A DNA stretch of 64,000 nt from Undibacter mobilis (GCF_003367195.1 NZ_QRGO01000002.1:434001-498000), one strand, 5' to 3'. Counted from the first letter of the stretch, positions 30,379 through 40,447 are shown. The notes: generated by a model not told the origin, from the sequence alone. Made by a program: numbers and translations.

Positions 30379-32646
30379 ATGGCTCTCGACGACCTGCCTC
30401 CCGAGACCCCGCGCCAGAAGCTCCGGCGCGCCATGCTGGCGATCGACGCCTGGGTCGATTTCAGCGTGTTCCGCTCGGCCGCCGGCATCCGCGAAAGCTA
30501 CGAGCGCTTTTCCACCTTCATGGACCGCTTCCATGTCGCCGGCTGGCGGCGCTGGGGCGTCGAATTCGCCTCCGAGGGCGCCACGCTCGGGCTCGCCGGC
30601 GGCGTCCTCATGCTGGCGCTCGCCGTCCCCGCCTTCCAGATGACGCAGGACGACGACTGGCTCAAGAAATCCGAGCTCGCCGTCACCTTCCTCGACCGCT
30701 ACGGCAACGAGGTCGGCACCCGCGGCATCCGCCACAACGACTCCATCCCGCTCGACCAGTTCCCCGATCACCTGATCAAGGCCGTGCTCGCCACCGAAGA
30801 CCGCCGCTTCTACGAGCATTTCGGCATCGATATCGGCGGCACCTTGCGCGCCGTGGTGACCAATGCGCGCGCCGGCGGCGTCGTCCAGGGCGGCTCGTCG
30901 CTGTCGCAGCAGCTCGCCAAGAACCTGTTCCTGTCGAACGAGCGCACGCTCGACCGCAAGATCAAGGAAGCGTTCCTGGCGATGTGGCTGGAGTCGCGCC
31001 TCACCAAGAACGAGATTCTGAAGCTGTATCTCGACCGCGCCTATATGGGCGGCGGCGCCTTCGGCGTGGACGCGGCGGCGCAGTATTATTTCAACAAGTC
31101 GGCGCGCGACGTGAACCTGTCGGAAGCGGCGATGCTGGCCGGCCTGTTCAAGGCGCCGACCAAGTTCGCCCCGCACGTCAATTTGCCGGCGGCGCGCGCC
31201 CGCGCCAACGTCGTGCTCGACAATCTCGTCGAGGCCGGATTCATGACCGAGGGTCAGGTGTTCGGCGCCCGCCGCCACCCCGCCACGGCCGTCGACCGCC
31301 GCGCCGAGCACGCGCCGAATTATTATCTCGATTGGGCGTTCGACGAGATGAAGAAGCTTGTCGACACGTTTCCCAAGTCGATGACGGAGCGCGTGTTCAT
31401 CGTGCGCACCGCGCTCGACACCGGCATCCAGTCGGTCGCCGATCAGGCCGTCGAATCCATTCTGCGGCAATACGGCCAAGAATATCACGCCGGACAGGCC
31501 AACACTGTGGTCATGGAAGTCGATGGCGCCGTGCGCGCCATGGTTGGCGGCCGCGACTATGGCGCCAGCCAGTTCAACCGCGCCACCGATGCGATGCGCC
31601 AGCCCGGCTCATCGTTCAAGCCTTATGTCTACGCCACCGCACTCGAACATGGCTTCAAGCCGGAATCGATCGTGGTCGATGCGCCGATCTGTCTCGGTAA
31701 CTGGTGTCCGCGCAATTACGGCGGTGGCTACTCAGGCTCGATGACGCTGATCTCGGCGTTGACCCGCTCGATCAACACGATCGCCGTACGCCTATCCATC
31801 GCCGTCGGCGATGGCAACCCGAAACTCGGCCGCAACCGCATCGTCGAAACTGCGCGCAAGATGGGAATAACCACCCCGCTCCCAGATACGCCGTCATTGC
31901 CGATCGGCTCCGATGCCGTGACGATGTTGGAACATGTCGGCGCCTATGCGACATTCCCTAACCTCGGCATGGCGGTGAAGCCGCATGCCATCCTCGAAGT
32001 ACGTACCGGCGATGGCAACCTGATCTGGCGTTTCGACCGCGACGGGCCGAAGCCAAGGCGCGCGCTGCCGGCCAATGTGGCCGCCGGCATGATCAAGATG
32101 ATGAACAGCGTCGTCGAGAACGGCACTGCCCGGCGCGCACGTCTCGACGGCATCGCCGCAGCCGGCAAGACCGGCACAACCAACGATTATCGCGATGCCT
32201 GGTTCATGGGCTACACTGGAAACTTCGTCTGCGGTGTCTGGTTCGGCAACGACGATTATACCTCGACCAATCGCATGACCGGCGGTGCGCTGCCAGCCAT
32301 AACCTGGCATACGATCATGGATTACGCGCATCAGGGCATCGAACTGCGGCAACTGCCGGGGGTTGCAGTGCCGGAGCGGCCGCAACAGGTCGCAGCGCGT
32401 ACGACACGGACCAATGACAAGGCCCCGGCGGCACGGCGCCCCACGCTGCTGTCGAAGCGCGGCGCCGAAGCGCTGGTGCGGGTGGAAAAGCTCATGGATG
32501 AGGCCAGCCGCGCCATGACGCCGCTGCGCCCCACCGTCGCCAATGACGCCGGAAAACGTGCTGATAGCGGCCCGCCGGCGCCTGTTGGATCTGGCGGCTC
32601 GCTGGCCGCCGTCCTGGAAAACGAGGCGCTCGGCGTCCGCAACTGA
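30379..32646 (+). CDS. Class A penicillin-binding protein (PBP1a-like)
   Basis: A 755-residue bifunctional enzyme for peptidoglycan synthesis. After a cytoplasmic N-terminus, a membrane anchor covers about 69-87. The glycosyltransferase domain (GT51) has ATEDRRFYEHFG with Glu140 and GGSSLSQQLAKNLFL. The transpeptidase has SSFK with Ser411, the SxN motif in SINT, and KTGTT. The C-terminal 70 residues are Pro/Arg-rich. The upstream 210 bases hold very GC-rich palindromes (30290-30350). Confidence 0.95.
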   Translation: MALDDLPPETPRQKLRRAMLAIDAWVDFSVFRSAAGIRESYERFSTFMDRFHVAGWRRWGVEFASEGATLGLAGGVLMLALAVPAFQMTQDDDWLKKSELAVTFLDRYGNEVGTRGIRHNDSIPLDQFPDHLIKAVLATEDRRFYEHFGIDIGGTLRAVVTNARAGGVVQGGSSLSQQLAKNLFLSNERTLDRKIKEAFLAMWLESRLTKNEILKLYLDRAYMGGGAFGVDAAAQYYFNKSARDVNLSEAAMLAGLFKAPTKFAPHVNLPAARARANVVLDNLVEAGFMTEGQVFGARRHPATAVDRRAEHAPNYYLDWAFDEMKKLVDTFPKSMTERVFIVRTALDTGIQSVADQAVESILRQYGQEYHAGQANTVVMEVDGAVRAMVGGRDYGASQFNRATDAMRQPGSSFKPYVYATALEHGFKPESIVVDAPICLGNWCPRNYGGGYSGSMTLISALTRSINTIAVRLSIAVGDGNPKLGRNRIVETARKMGITTPLPDTPSLPIGSDAVTMLEHVGAYATFPNLGMAVKPHAILEVRTGDGNLIWRFDRDGPKPRRALPANVAAGMIKMMNSVVENGTARRARLDGIAAAGKTGTTNDYRDAWFMGYTGNFVCGVWFGNDDYTSTNRMTGGALPAITWHTIMDYAHQGIELRQLPGVAVPERPQQVAARTTRTNDKAPAARRPTLLSKRGAEALVRVEKLMDEASRAMTPLRPTVANDAGKRADSGPPAPVGSGGSLAAVLENEALGVRN

Positions 32647-32722
32647 ATAGCCGCCGCGCCTTCGGCGGCGTAATCTCCGGCCTCATGCGACTCAACTGTC
32701 CTCCCCTGCCAGCGGATTTGCC

Positions 32723-33325
32723 GTGCGGCTTCTGACTTCCACTCTTTTTGCTCTGATCATCGCCGGCGCGGTTGGCCTCGGGCTGACCTATTTTGCGCTG
32801 ACGCGCGGCGCTGCCTTTGGTGCGCTGACGATCGGCAGCTGGACTGCCTGGCCGAAAACCGGCACGGCAGATGCCGATCCTTATGCACGCGCCAGCATCG
32901 CACGCACCGGGCAATTGCCCGTCGCGCTCGGCGACGGCGTCTCCTTCACGGCCAAGAACGATGACACAGGCAAGCCCCTCGACGGCCGCTGCGATGTCGT
33001 TCTGTCCGGCGTGACGCCGGCGGCCCGGTTCTGGACCCTCTCGCTCTACAATAATGACGGCGAACTGATCGCCAATTCGGTCGACCGCTACGGCTTCTCG
33101 AGCCAGGAGATCCTGCGGCGCGCCGATGGCAGTTTCGAAATCACCGTGTCGCCGCGCGCCAATTCCGGCAATTGGCTGCCGACCGGTGGCATTGATCACT
33201 ATACGCTTGTGCTGCGCCTTTATGACACTGCGGTCGGCGTCGCCACCAAGGCTGGCCGCGAAGTGCCGATGCCCGCCATCGAAACGCGCACCTGCCCTGA
33301 AGACCCGACACGGAGCAAACCATGA
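32723..33325 (+). CDS. DUF1214 membrane-anchored protein
   Basis: A 200-residue protein with an N-terminal membrane helix (residues 3-26) and a DUF1214 beta-rich domain. Recognisable parts are FWTLSLYNNDGELIANSVDR and NWLPTGGIDHYTLVLRLY. The function is unknown. It overlaps the DUF1254 gene by 4 bases, the usual pairing of these two families. The start is GTG 32723. Confidence 0.88.
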   Translation: MRLLTSTLFALIIAGAVGLGLTYFALTRGAAFGALTIGSWTAWPKTGTADADPYARASIARTGQLPVALGDGVSFTAKNDDTGKPLDGRCDVVLSGVTPAARFWTLSLYNNDGELIANSVDRYGFSSQEILRRADGSFEITVSPRANSGNWLPTGGIDHYTLVLRLYDTAVGVATKAGREVPMPAIETRTCPEDPTRSKP

Positions 33326-33897
33326 TCCGCTGGTTGCTCCTGCTACTTGGCGGCGCGCTGCTCGGCGGCGTCGTCCATCTTGCCACCATCATCATACTCC
33401 CACGCACCGCGACGCAAGACGCCTTTGCGCGCCTTACGAATGATACTCCGATTAATACCGTTGCCGCGCTGCCGCAGCCGCGACCGGAAAAGGCGGCGAT
33501 GCCCTTCATGGACCCGGCCTTCGCCGCCGGCATTTGCCGCTACGACCTGTCGAGCGGGCCGCTCAAGCTGACGGTCCCGGTCAGCCTCGCCTATACCTCG
33601 GTGTCGTTCTACACGCGCTACGACGTCGCCTACTACGCCATCAACGACCGCGCCGCCGGCCGGCGCGTCATCGAACTCGATCTGATGACACCAGAGCAAA
33701 AGAGTGCGATGCCGGAAGAAGAGGACGTCACCGCCGCCGACCGGTTGATTGTGGAATCGCCGACCGTATCGGGTCTTATCGCCATTCGTGCGCTGGCACC
33801 TGAGCCTGGCCTGATGCCGATGGCGCAGGCCACCATCGCTAATGCGCGCTGCGTCGTGCAAATGGCGTCGACTACGCCGGCAGGCGGGCGGCGCTGA
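33322..33897 (+). CDS. DUF1254 membrane-anchored protein
   Basis: A 191-residue protein with a membrane helix at residues 2-24 and a DUF1254-type domain (FMDPAFAAGICRYDLSSG, SVSFYTRYDVAYYAINDR). It is translationally coupled to the DUF1214 gene through ATGA. The pair probably forms one cell-envelope unit of unknown role. Confidence 0.85.
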   Translation: MIRWLLLLLGGALLGGVVHLATIIILPRTATQDAFARLTNDTPINTVAALPQPRPEKAAMPFMDPAFAAGICRYDLSSGPLKLTVPVSLAYTSVSFYTRYDVAYYAINDRAAGRRVIELDLMTPEQKSAMPEEEDVTAADRLIVESPTVSGLIAIRALAPEPGLMPMAQATIANARCVVQMASTTPAGGRR

Positions 33898-33913
33898 CTA
33901 TCAGGATCGATAT

Positions 33914-34666
33914 TTATCGCTGGAAAGCGAGGCTAGGGCCGCGCTCGTAAGGTGGCGCGGTCTGGACGCGATAATGCGACACTTCGGCATGCAGCCGGTT
34001 GAGTACCTGCTCCACTGTTACCGCCTCCTGCGACGGTGACGATATTACCAGTCGCTCCAGCGCATATCGGTAATTGGCGACGCGCCGCCCGAGGCTCGTG
34101 CGCACTTGTGCAATGACGCGATCGTTTTCCTTGATGCGGTTGACTGTGTTGATGCGCTCGGCCTGTGTGAGGCCGGGAATGAAGGCAAGGCTCTTGTTGC
34201 GCTTGGAGTCGAGATCGATCACGCGCGTGGCCGTCGAAAAGAACCCCGGCAGCCGCTCACTGTCGTTACGAATATCCTGGGTGAGCTGTGCATAGCGCGA
34301 GGTGGGTGACCGCACCTTGTCGTCCATCATGTGCTCGTAATAAGCGGCCGGGTTCACCATCTGCTTCTGAATGGCCGGATTCAATCCGTATTCGTTGGCC
34401 ACTGAATAGAACTTGTGCCGCAGATAAGGCGGCTCGATCAACGGATAAGCGAGGTCGCGTAGGCGGCGCTCCTCATCGGTCATTTCAAACGTCGACGGGG
34501 AGATCGGTTCGCCCTTGGCGTTGTCGCGGCCGACCCAGTCGTGAATATTGTCGCGAACGAGGCTTGGATTGATTTCATCGAAGTCGCCGCCGAGGCCGCA
34601 ACCCGCCAGCGCGGGCGCGATCAGAAGCGCGACGACAAGCGGCAGCGTCCGTGGCATTGCGCGCAT
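33914..34666 (-). CDS. Predicted lipoprotein of unknown function
   Basis: A 250-residue protein with a lipoprotein signal: hydrophobic LPLVVALLIAPA followed by the lipobox LAGC, so Cys23 would carry the lipid. The mature part is helical and charged, without recognised domain. AAAGGG precedes ATG 34666. It is convergent with the DUF1254 gene. Confidence 0.78.
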   Translation of the reverse strand: MRAMPRTLPLVVALLIAPALAGCGLGGDFDEINPSLVRDNIHDWVGRDNAKGEPISPSTFEMTDEERRLRDLAYPLIEPPYLRHKFYSVANEYGLNPAIQKQMVNPAAYYEHMMDDKVRSPTSRYAQLTQDIRNDSERLPGFFSTATRVIDLDSKRNKSLAFIPGLTQAERINTVNRIKENDRVIAQVRTSLGRRVANYRYALERLVISSPSQEAVTVEQVLNRLHAEVSHYRVQTAPPYERGPSLAFQR

Positions 34667-34696
34667 CGCAACCCTTTGAAAAAAAATCGAAACGGT

Positions 34697-34894
34697 TCAG
34701 CGCGCCAACCGGCGGCGCCGGCGGCGGCCCGAACTGTTGCCCTGGTCGGGCTCCAGCCCGTCCGGTGCTCGCTCAATCCGGATGACCGGCAGAATGATGA
34801 CCGTTGCAGGTTCCGAGCTCGCGTCGATGTAACGGCCCCGGCCAAAGTTGCGGCCTTGGCCGGCGTCTTCGGGAAAACGGATGACTTCGCCCAT
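34697..34894 (-). CDS. Small basic-tail protein, conserved-looking
   Basis: A 65-residue protein starting MGEVIRFPEDAGQG, with a TVIILPVIRIER strand and an Arg-rich end. AGGGGACTGCA gives a strong ribosome site before ATG 34894. I recall similar small proteins beginning MGEVIRFP in related bacteria. The function is unknown. It lies 30 bases upstream of the lipoprotein gene in the same direction. Confidence 0.65.
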   Translation of the reverse strand: MGEVIRFPEDAGQGRNFGRGRYIDASSEPATVIILPVIRIERAPDGLEPDQGNSSGRRRRRRLAR

Positions 34895-35033
34895 TGCAGT
34901 CCCCTATTCCGTCCCGGCCTACCGTCTCGCTACGGCATCAATGTGCTGTCGAACCCAAAACCTCGCTCACCAAACGATACTTGATACCCACGGACCTGCC
35001 GGGTCGGTGCTTATGATTAAAGAGGCTGCAAGG

Positions 35034-35049
35034 TTAACGGTCTGCTAAC
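35034..35049 (+). promoter_or_regulatory. Possible CtrA-type site
   Basis: TTAA, 7 bases, CTAAC. This differs by one base from the TTAA-N7-TTAAC consensus of the alphaproteobacterial cell-cycle regulator CtrA. It lies 13 bases before the first possible start of the DUF2336 gene. Confidence 0.3.
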
Positions 35050-35061
35050 GCGGTCGTTCTA

Positions 35062-36042
35062 ATGTCCGGCCCAGCCGCCGAGTTTGTCTCAAGTATCATG
35101 ATAAAGCCGCCTAGCATTTCTCCGATCGACGGCCTCGTCGACCTCGCCTGCCGCGATGGGGTCGACGTGCGCCCGACCCTGTTGCGCGTCCTCACGGACC
35201 TCTACGTGCAGAAGCCGGTGCACAGCGCCGACGAAACCACGCAATATGTCGAACTGGCGCTCGGCCTGATCGATACGGTCGACAGCGCCACTAAGGCCGC
35301 GGTCGCCGCCAGCCTGTCGCACTATCCGGCCGCACCGACCGCCGTCCTCGCAAAGCTCGGTTTGGCGGACAATGCACCGGCCGCGCACGCGCCCCTGCCC
35401 GAAATCGCCTTCGTGCCTGAAACTGCAGCGCCGCCCCTTGTCCCTGCCCCCGAACCGGTGGCGGCGGAACCGGTCGCCATCGGCACCCTGACCGACGTCT
35501 TCTTTGACGCACCGGCTGCCGACCGCCGGCTGATCCTGGCCAATCTCGATATCGTGGCCGATCCGGCAGCGCTCGTGTCGCCGGCATCGAACGACACGGC
35601 CGAACGTCTGGAGCAGGCCGCATTCAAACGCGAGCCCGCTACATTTGCCCGCGTCATCGAAAACGCGCTCGGCGTCAACCGCGACCTTGCCCATCGCATC
35701 ACCGAAGACTCTTCGGGCGAGCCCATCGTCATTATGGCGCGCGCGCTCGGCATCAAGGCCGCCGTCCTTCAGCGAATTCTGCTGTTCCTCAATCCCGCCA
35801 TCGGCCGGTCGGTTGAACGCGTGTTCGATCTCGCCATGCTCCATGACGAGATTTCGCTGGCCACCGCCTGCCACATGGTCACGCTGTGGCGGCACGATGC
35901 GCCGGCCGCGCAGGCACAGCAAAAGGCTCGCCACGAACCAGTCTATCAGGAAGACGCCCGCACGGTACGCCGCCCGTCGGGGCGCGAGAACCGCCGCACG
36001 GATACGCGCGAATCCACCATGCCCTACAAGGCGACGCGCTGA
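35062..36042 (+). CDS. DUF2336 family protein
   Basis: A 326-residue protein with a helical DUF2336 C-terminal half (EPIVIMARALGIKAAVLQR, LNPAIGRSVERVFDLAML). A Pro/Ala linker at about 105-145 separates it from an N-terminal helical part. The function is unknown; the family is restricted to Alphaproteobacteria. Two starts are possible (35062 and 35098), neither with a clear ribosome site. Confidence 0.85.
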   Translation: MSGPAAEFVSSIMIKPPSISPIDGLVDLACRDGVDVRPTLLRVLTDLYVQKPVHSADETTQYVELALGLIDTVDSATKAAVAASLSHYPAAPTAVLAKLGLADNAPAAHAPLPEIAFVPETAAPPLVPAPEPVAAEPVAIGTLTDVFFDAPAADRRLILANLDIVADPAALVSPASNDTAERLEQAAFKREPATFARVIENALGVNRDLAHRITEDSSGEPIVIMARALGIKAAVLQRILLFLNPAIGRSVERVFDLAMLHDEISLATACHMVTLWRHDAPAAQAQQKARHEPVYQEDARTVRRPSGRENRRTDTRESTMPYKATR

Positions 36043-36050
36043 CGTCGCGA

Positions 36051-36401
36051 TCAGGCGACGATCTTATCAAGAAAGTGCCGTCCGGCGCGGTCCTCGCTTT
36101 CGACGATCCAGAGGTCGGGATCGAAGCGCATTTCCTTCTGCAGCCTGGCGTCGATATCCGCTTCCGGTGCCGGGCCATCGCGGCCGACGGCGATGCTGAA
36201 GGCGCGGTCGGCCGGCGTATCGTCGGTAAAAACGGTTTGCGGCGCCGGGCCGTACAGCGTTGCGGTGCCGTCCAGCCGATTGACAACGATGAAAATCGCG
36301 CCTGCCTCTTCGGCGCCGCGCTTGCGCACGACGGCGAAGGCACCCTCGATGTTGCAGCGGCGCACGTAAGCCGCGACCCAGATGCTCGATTTCAGCCGCA
36401 T
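36051..36401 (-). CDS. DUF1491 family protein
   Basis: A 116-residue protein of DUF1491: MRLKSSIWVAAYVRRCN start, GAIFIVVNRLDGTATLYGP centre, and an IVESEDRAGRHFLDKI end. The function is unknown. It lies downstream of the peptidoglycan-binding gene in the same direction. Confidence 0.87.
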   Translation of the reverse strand: MRLKSSIWVAAYVRRCNIEGAFAVVRKRGAEEAGAIFIVVNRLDGTATLYGPAPQTVFTDDTPADRAFSIAVGRDGPAPEADIDARLQKEMRFDPDLWIVESEDRAGRHFLDKIVA

Positions 36402-36439
36402 ACGCCTGACTACCACGCCACGGCGCGAACAATCGACCG

Positions 36440-37183
36440 TTATTCCAGCGGCCTGCCCGTCATCGCCGACAGCTCCCGCACGAAGCGCTCCGATATCTGC
36501 CCGGTCACCGGCAGTTTACGGTCGCGCTCGAACTTCTCGATCGCCACGCGCGTCGCCGCGTCGAAATTACCGGTCGGTTTGATCTGGCCGTAGCCGAAAT
36601 CAGCCAGCGCCCGCTGGATGGCCAGCACGCGCGGCGACGGCGCAATCAGTTCGGCGATGGGATCGCGGCGAGCCGGTTGCGGCGATGACACCGTGGCAGC
36701 CGAAGCCTGCATGATGCGCAGCAGTTCCTCCGGCGCGTTGGGATCGACTTTCACGCCGGCGGCCTGCGCGAAGTCGCGCGCGCCGGCATCGGTCTTGGCA
36801 CCCCAGATGCCGTCGGCTGTGCCTTCGTAAAAACCGCGCCTTGTTAGCTCACGCTGAATTTCGGCAATCGTCTGCACGCGATTGAGCGCCGGCGCCCCCG
36901 ACTGCGCAACTGGCGGCAGGGCCTGCACGGCGGGCACACGGGTTGGCTGGGCGACGACCGGCGCAGGCGCTGCCACAACCAAAGTCGGCCGCGCTGCAAA
37001 AAACGGCGCGGGATGCGGGCCCTTCTGCATAACCAGCGCGTTGAAGAAGATAATGACAGTCGCGGTGCCGCCGAGCAGCACGCCCACGAACTCACGCGGA
37101 TGCGACATAATCAGGCGGCCGATGCCACTGGACCCAGGTTCTTCGATGGCGGCCACGGCCGCCCGGCTTTTCCGCTTACGCAC
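36440..37183 (-). CDS. Membrane-anchored peptidoglycan-binding protein
   Basis: A 247-residue protein with one membrane helix (about residues 33-52), a Pro/Ala-rich spacer, and two PG_binding_1 repeats: IAEIQRELTRRGFYEGTADG (about 106-145) and VLAIQRALADFGYGQIKPTG (about 185-225). It should bind cell wall on the periplasmic side. It overlaps the histidine kinase stop by 8 bases, so the two are co-expressed. Confidence 0.85.
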   Translation of the reverse strand: MRKRKSRAAVAAIEEPGSSGIGRLIMSHPREFVGVLLGGTATVIIFFNALVMQKGPHPAPFFAARPTLVVAAPAPVVAQPTRVPAVQALPPVAQSGAPALNRVQTIAEIQRELTRRGFYEGTADGIWGAKTDAGARDFAQAAGVKVDPNAPEELLRIMQASAATVSSPQPARRDPIAELIAPSPRVLAIQRALADFGYGQIKPTGNFDAATRVAIEKFERDRKLPVTGQISERFVRELSAMTGRPLE

Positions 37184-38999
37184 TTTTCTTCACCAGTACT
37201 TTGGCGGCCGTGGCAAGATCGCCCGCCCGCTCTGTGACCAGCCGAATCGGATCGGCCGGCGTTCTATGCCCTTCGCAATCGATCGGCAGACGCACAGTGA
37301 CGCGCGTACCTTCACCGAGCCGGCTGCGAATTTCGATGTCACCGTTGTGCAGCTTGACCAGCCCCTTGACGATCGACAGGCCGAGGCCGGTACCGTCGTG
37401 GCGGCGGTCATAAGTGCCGCGCGCCTGGAAAAAAGCTTCGCCAAGACGCGGCAGGTCGGCTTCTCCGATCCCGACACCGGTATCTTCGACCGCCACGGCG
37501 ATGTTGGTACCGTCGCGTTGCGCGCTGATGGTGACGCTGCCGCCGCGCGGCGTGAACTTGATGGCGTTCGACACCAGATTGATCAGGATCTGATTGAAGG
37601 CGCGACGGTCGCCAACAATTTCCGGCAGATCGACCGCAAGCTTCGCGCGGATTTCCACACCGGCATCGCGCGCCTTGAGCGCCAAGAGGTCGCAACAGCC
37701 GGTCACGACCGGCGCCGGCGCGAAGGGCTCCGGCGTGATCTCGAAATTGCCGGTCTCCATCTTGGACATGTCGAGGATGCCATTGACCACCGACAGGAGG
37801 TGGTGGCCGGACTCGTTGATCAACCGCGCATATTCAATCTGCCGCTCCGGCTGGACCACCAGATCCTGCCGGGTCAGCATTTCGGAAAAGCCAATGATCG
37901 CATTGAGCGGCGTGCGCAACTCATGGCTCATCGTGGCCAGGAAGCGGCTCTTGGACAGGCTGGCGCGTTCCTGCTCGGCCCGCGCCATCTCCATCGCTTG
38001 TTCGTGAACCTTGCGCTCGCTGATGTCGCGCATCACGGCAACGACTTCGCGCTCGGCGGCGGGTGTCTCATTCGCTTCGTCCAGCGGACGGCAGCGCATT
38101 TCAACCCAGATGAAGCGGGTGCCCTGATTGACATCGCCACCACGGCGGATGCGGAATTCCACCGAGCGATCATCGCCGTGGGCGGACGCGTCGGCAAGCG
38201 CTGTCAGGAATGCGGGGCGGTCGGCGACATGGACATGATCGAACAAGCCGTGGCCGATCAACGCGCCGGACGGCGTGCCAAACAATGTCTCGGCCGCGGG
38301 CGAGATGAACAGCACGGCGCCGTTCCGGTCATGGCGTGCGATGACGTCGGTCATGTTGCGCGCGAGCAACCGGTAGCGGTCCTCTTCGGCATAGCGCAGC
38401 CAGACGCTGGTTCGCGCCAGCTGTTCGGCACCGAGCGCAAGACCGGTGGCGTAAAGCGCGGCGGAGACCACGCCCAGCGCGGCCAGCGCGCCGGGCTCGC
38501 TTGCAGAAGCCGCCGGCGGCAGCAGATTGTAGGCATTGGCGAGCAGCATCAATCCGGCTGCGCTGAGTGCGAATATCGAGGCGAGCGCGACCACACGACG
38601 CGACGCCGACAGCGACGCCTCGAGCGGTACCACGACGAGCCAGATCGCAGCGAAAGAGGCGATGCCGCCATTAAAGAGCGCGACCGCCGTCACCAAGCCC
38701 GTCAAAGCGAGCGACGACAACACATGCGCGGCTTCGTAGCGCCCCGTGCGCGACAGGAAATAGGCGATCAGGATCGGCGCCACGAGCCAGGCAAACACTC
38801 CGAGCTCAAGCGCGCTCGGCACGCCGCGGAATGCGATGAAGACGGGAAAGCTCGCCAGTGCCACGAAGCTGCCGATGAGGCGCGGCGCAATGAAGGCACG
38901 GTGGCGCGCGGCCGTCAGCGCGTCCTGCCGGGCGGCCGGATACACCAACGCATCAACATACTGCCACAGTGGAGTGAGAAGGCTCACCGTCCCTGCCAC
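37176..38999 (-). CDS. PAS-domain sensor histidine kinase, DivJ/PdhS-like
   Basis: A 607-residue kinase. The N-terminal 190 residues carry about six membrane helices. A PAS-PAC unit follows (about 205-330). HisKA has SHELRTPLNAIIGFSEML with His359. The ATPase has NLVSNAIKFTPRGG, EDTGVGIGE and GTGLGLSIVKGL. The overall layout resembles DivJ-type cell-cycle kinases of Alphaproteobacteria; this is suggestive, not proven. It has no receiver domain of its own. The downstream peptidoglycan-binding gene overlaps it. Confidence 0.9.
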   Translation of the reverse strand: MAGTVSLLTPLWQYVDALVYPAARQDALTAARHRAFIAPRLIGSFVALASFPVFIAFRGVPSALELGVFAWLVAPILIAYFLSRTGRYEAAHVLSSLALTGLVTAVALFNGGIASFAAIWLVVVPLEASLSASRRVVALASIFALSAAGLMLLANAYNLLPPAASASEPGALAALGVVSAALYATGLALGAEQLARTSVWLRYAEEDRYRLLARNMTDVIARHDRNGAVLFISPAAETLFGTPSGALIGHGLFDHVHVADRPAFLTALADASAHGDDRSVEFRIRRGGDVNQGTRFIWVEMRCRPLDEANETPAAEREVVAVMRDISERKVHEQAMEMARAEQERASLSKSRFLATMSHELRTPLNAIIGFSEMLTRQDLVVQPERQIEYARLINESGHHLLSVVNGILDMSKMETGNFEITPEPFAPAPVVTGCCDLLALKARDAGVEIRAKLAVDLPEIVGDRRAFNQILINLVSNAIKFTPRGGSVTISAQRDGTNIAVAVEDTGVGIGEADLPRLGEAFFQARGTYDRRHDGTGLGLSIVKGLVKLHNGDIEIRSRLGEGTRVTVRLPIDCEGHRTPADPIRLVTERAGDLATAAKVLVKKSA

Positions 39000-39425
39000 A
39001 CGCCCTTTGAAGAACGCGCCCCTTTTTCGAGCTGCGACCTTAGGCGGCGGTCGCTTAAGCGAAAGCTAAGGGAACCGCCCCGGAGCGTTTTCACGCCGGT
39101 GCTACGGCACGGACATCACCGCCATTCGGCTCTCATGGTGAAATTTCGGTTGCCGCGAGGGCTCAAAGCCGCGTTTGGCGATCCAATTGTTACCGGCGCG
39201 GTAACCATGCGGGATTTTCGCTAAATGCTGCGCAATCGACACCGATCGCAATTCTCTAAAACTTTAGTCAAATCCGGATCATTACAAGTTTCATCAAATT
39301 CGAGTCGAACTCTCGTAAAGTTTGCCCTAAATGCGTGCTTCAACGCCAAGGACAGGTTCAAGCCTGTCTGCTAAATTTGAATACAAGGCGGCGCAAAAGC
39401 CGTCGGGGACGATAATAGGTGGGTC
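39000..39425. other. 426-base intergenic region between kinase and DUF5330 gene
   Basis: No gene seen. Two inverted repeats stand out: GTTACC-GGCGC-GGTAAC at 39189-39205 and GACAGG-TTCAAG-CCTGTC at 39351-39368. The stretch 39230-39330 is AT-rich and probably contains the promoters of the two divergent genes. Confidence 0.5.
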
Positions 39426-39872
39426 ATGTTCTTCCTCTTGCGGATGGCCTTCTGGCTGACGATCGTATGCGTGCTTTTGCCGGGAACCGGCGAAAAGTCG
39501 CAGTCGCCTGAAGCGCAGCTCGATGCGGTGCAAGCAGTGACGCTCGCAAGCGCCGCGGTATCCGACATGCGCGGTTTCTGCGACCGCAATCCGAACGCCT
39601 GCGTCGCCGGCGGTAAGGTCGCGACCGCGATCGGCCATCGCGCCGAGGCCGGCGCCCGCACCATCATCGATTTCGTCAGCAACAAGATGGCTGACAATAA
39701 GCCGGCGCCTGCCGACGAACCGGCCCGTGTCGTCGGCGTCTCGGCCACCGGCGCGCTCGGCACGCCGGCCAGCCACGGCACGCTGACGGCCTCCGACATG
39801 AAGCCGGGCTGGCACGCACCGGTGCCGCTGCCGCCGCGCCGTGAAGCCCGCGCCGGTCGCCCGGCGGCATAG
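39426..39872 (+). CDS. DUF5330 family protein
   Basis: A 148-residue protein with an N-terminal hydrophobic signal (MFFLLRMAFWLTIVCVLLP), a MRGFCDRNPNACVAGGKVAT core with paired cysteines, and a Pro-rich tail. It is probably exported; the function is unknown. AGGTGGG lies 4 bases before the ATG. Confidence 0.85.
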   Translation: MFFLLRMAFWLTIVCVLLPGTGEKSQSPEAQLDAVQAVTLASAAVSDMRGFCDRNPNACVAGGKVATAIGHRAEAGARTIIDFVSNKMADNKPAPADEPARVVGVSATGALGTPASHGTLTASDMKPGWHAPVPLPPRREARAGRPAA

Positions 39873-40009
39873 AGCCACGTTCGGTCCAATCTTCGGCGGG
39901 GTGGTACGCAACGTCGTGCCGCCCCGTTTGGCCTTTGGCTCCGCAAGCCTATATACCGGGCGCGAGGAACCGCATCGAAAACCCGTGCGGTCGAAGCCGA
40001 TCGCGGATC

Positions 40010-40438
40010 ATGAGCAAGATCGACGACATTGTTGAGAATTTCGGCCTGCTCGACGAGTGGGACGACCGCTATCGCTATGTCATCGAGCTTGGCCGCGAAT
40101 TGCCGCCGATGGCCGAGGCGGATCGCACCGAGACCAACAAGGTCCAAGGCTGCGCCAGTCAGGTCTGGCTCACGACCAAAGTCGCGACCGATGGCGCCGA
40201 GGGGCCGATCCTGACCTTCCAGGGCGACAGTGATGCTCATATCGTGCGCGGTCTCGTCGCCATCCTGATCGCGCTTTATTCAGGCAAGTCCGCACGCGAC
40301 ATTCTCGCGACTGATGCCTTGGCCTTGTTCGATCGTATTGGCTTGCGTGAGAATCTGACGCCACAGCGCTCCAACGGCCTGCGCTCCATGGTGGAACGCG
40401 TCCGCGCCGAGGCGGGCGCGGCGCTTGCCGCGGCTTAG
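40010..40438 (+). CDS. sufE: SufE family cysteine desulfuration protein
   Basis: A 142-residue SufE protein. The active-site loop is NKVQGCASQVWL with Cys48, which accepts sulfur from SufS for iron-sulfur cluster building. FGLLDEWDDRYRYVIELG is the usual N-terminal signature. No other suf genes are adjacent. ATG 40010 is the first start consistent with the family length. Confidence 0.95.
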   Translation: MSKIDDIVENFGLLDEWDDRYRYVIELGRELPPMAEADRTETNKVQGCASQVWLTTKVATDGAEGPILTFQGDSDAHIVRGLVAILIALYSGKSARDILATDALALFDRIGLRENLTPQRSNGLRSMVERVRAEAGAALAAA

Positions 40439-40447
40439 GCCACGGCA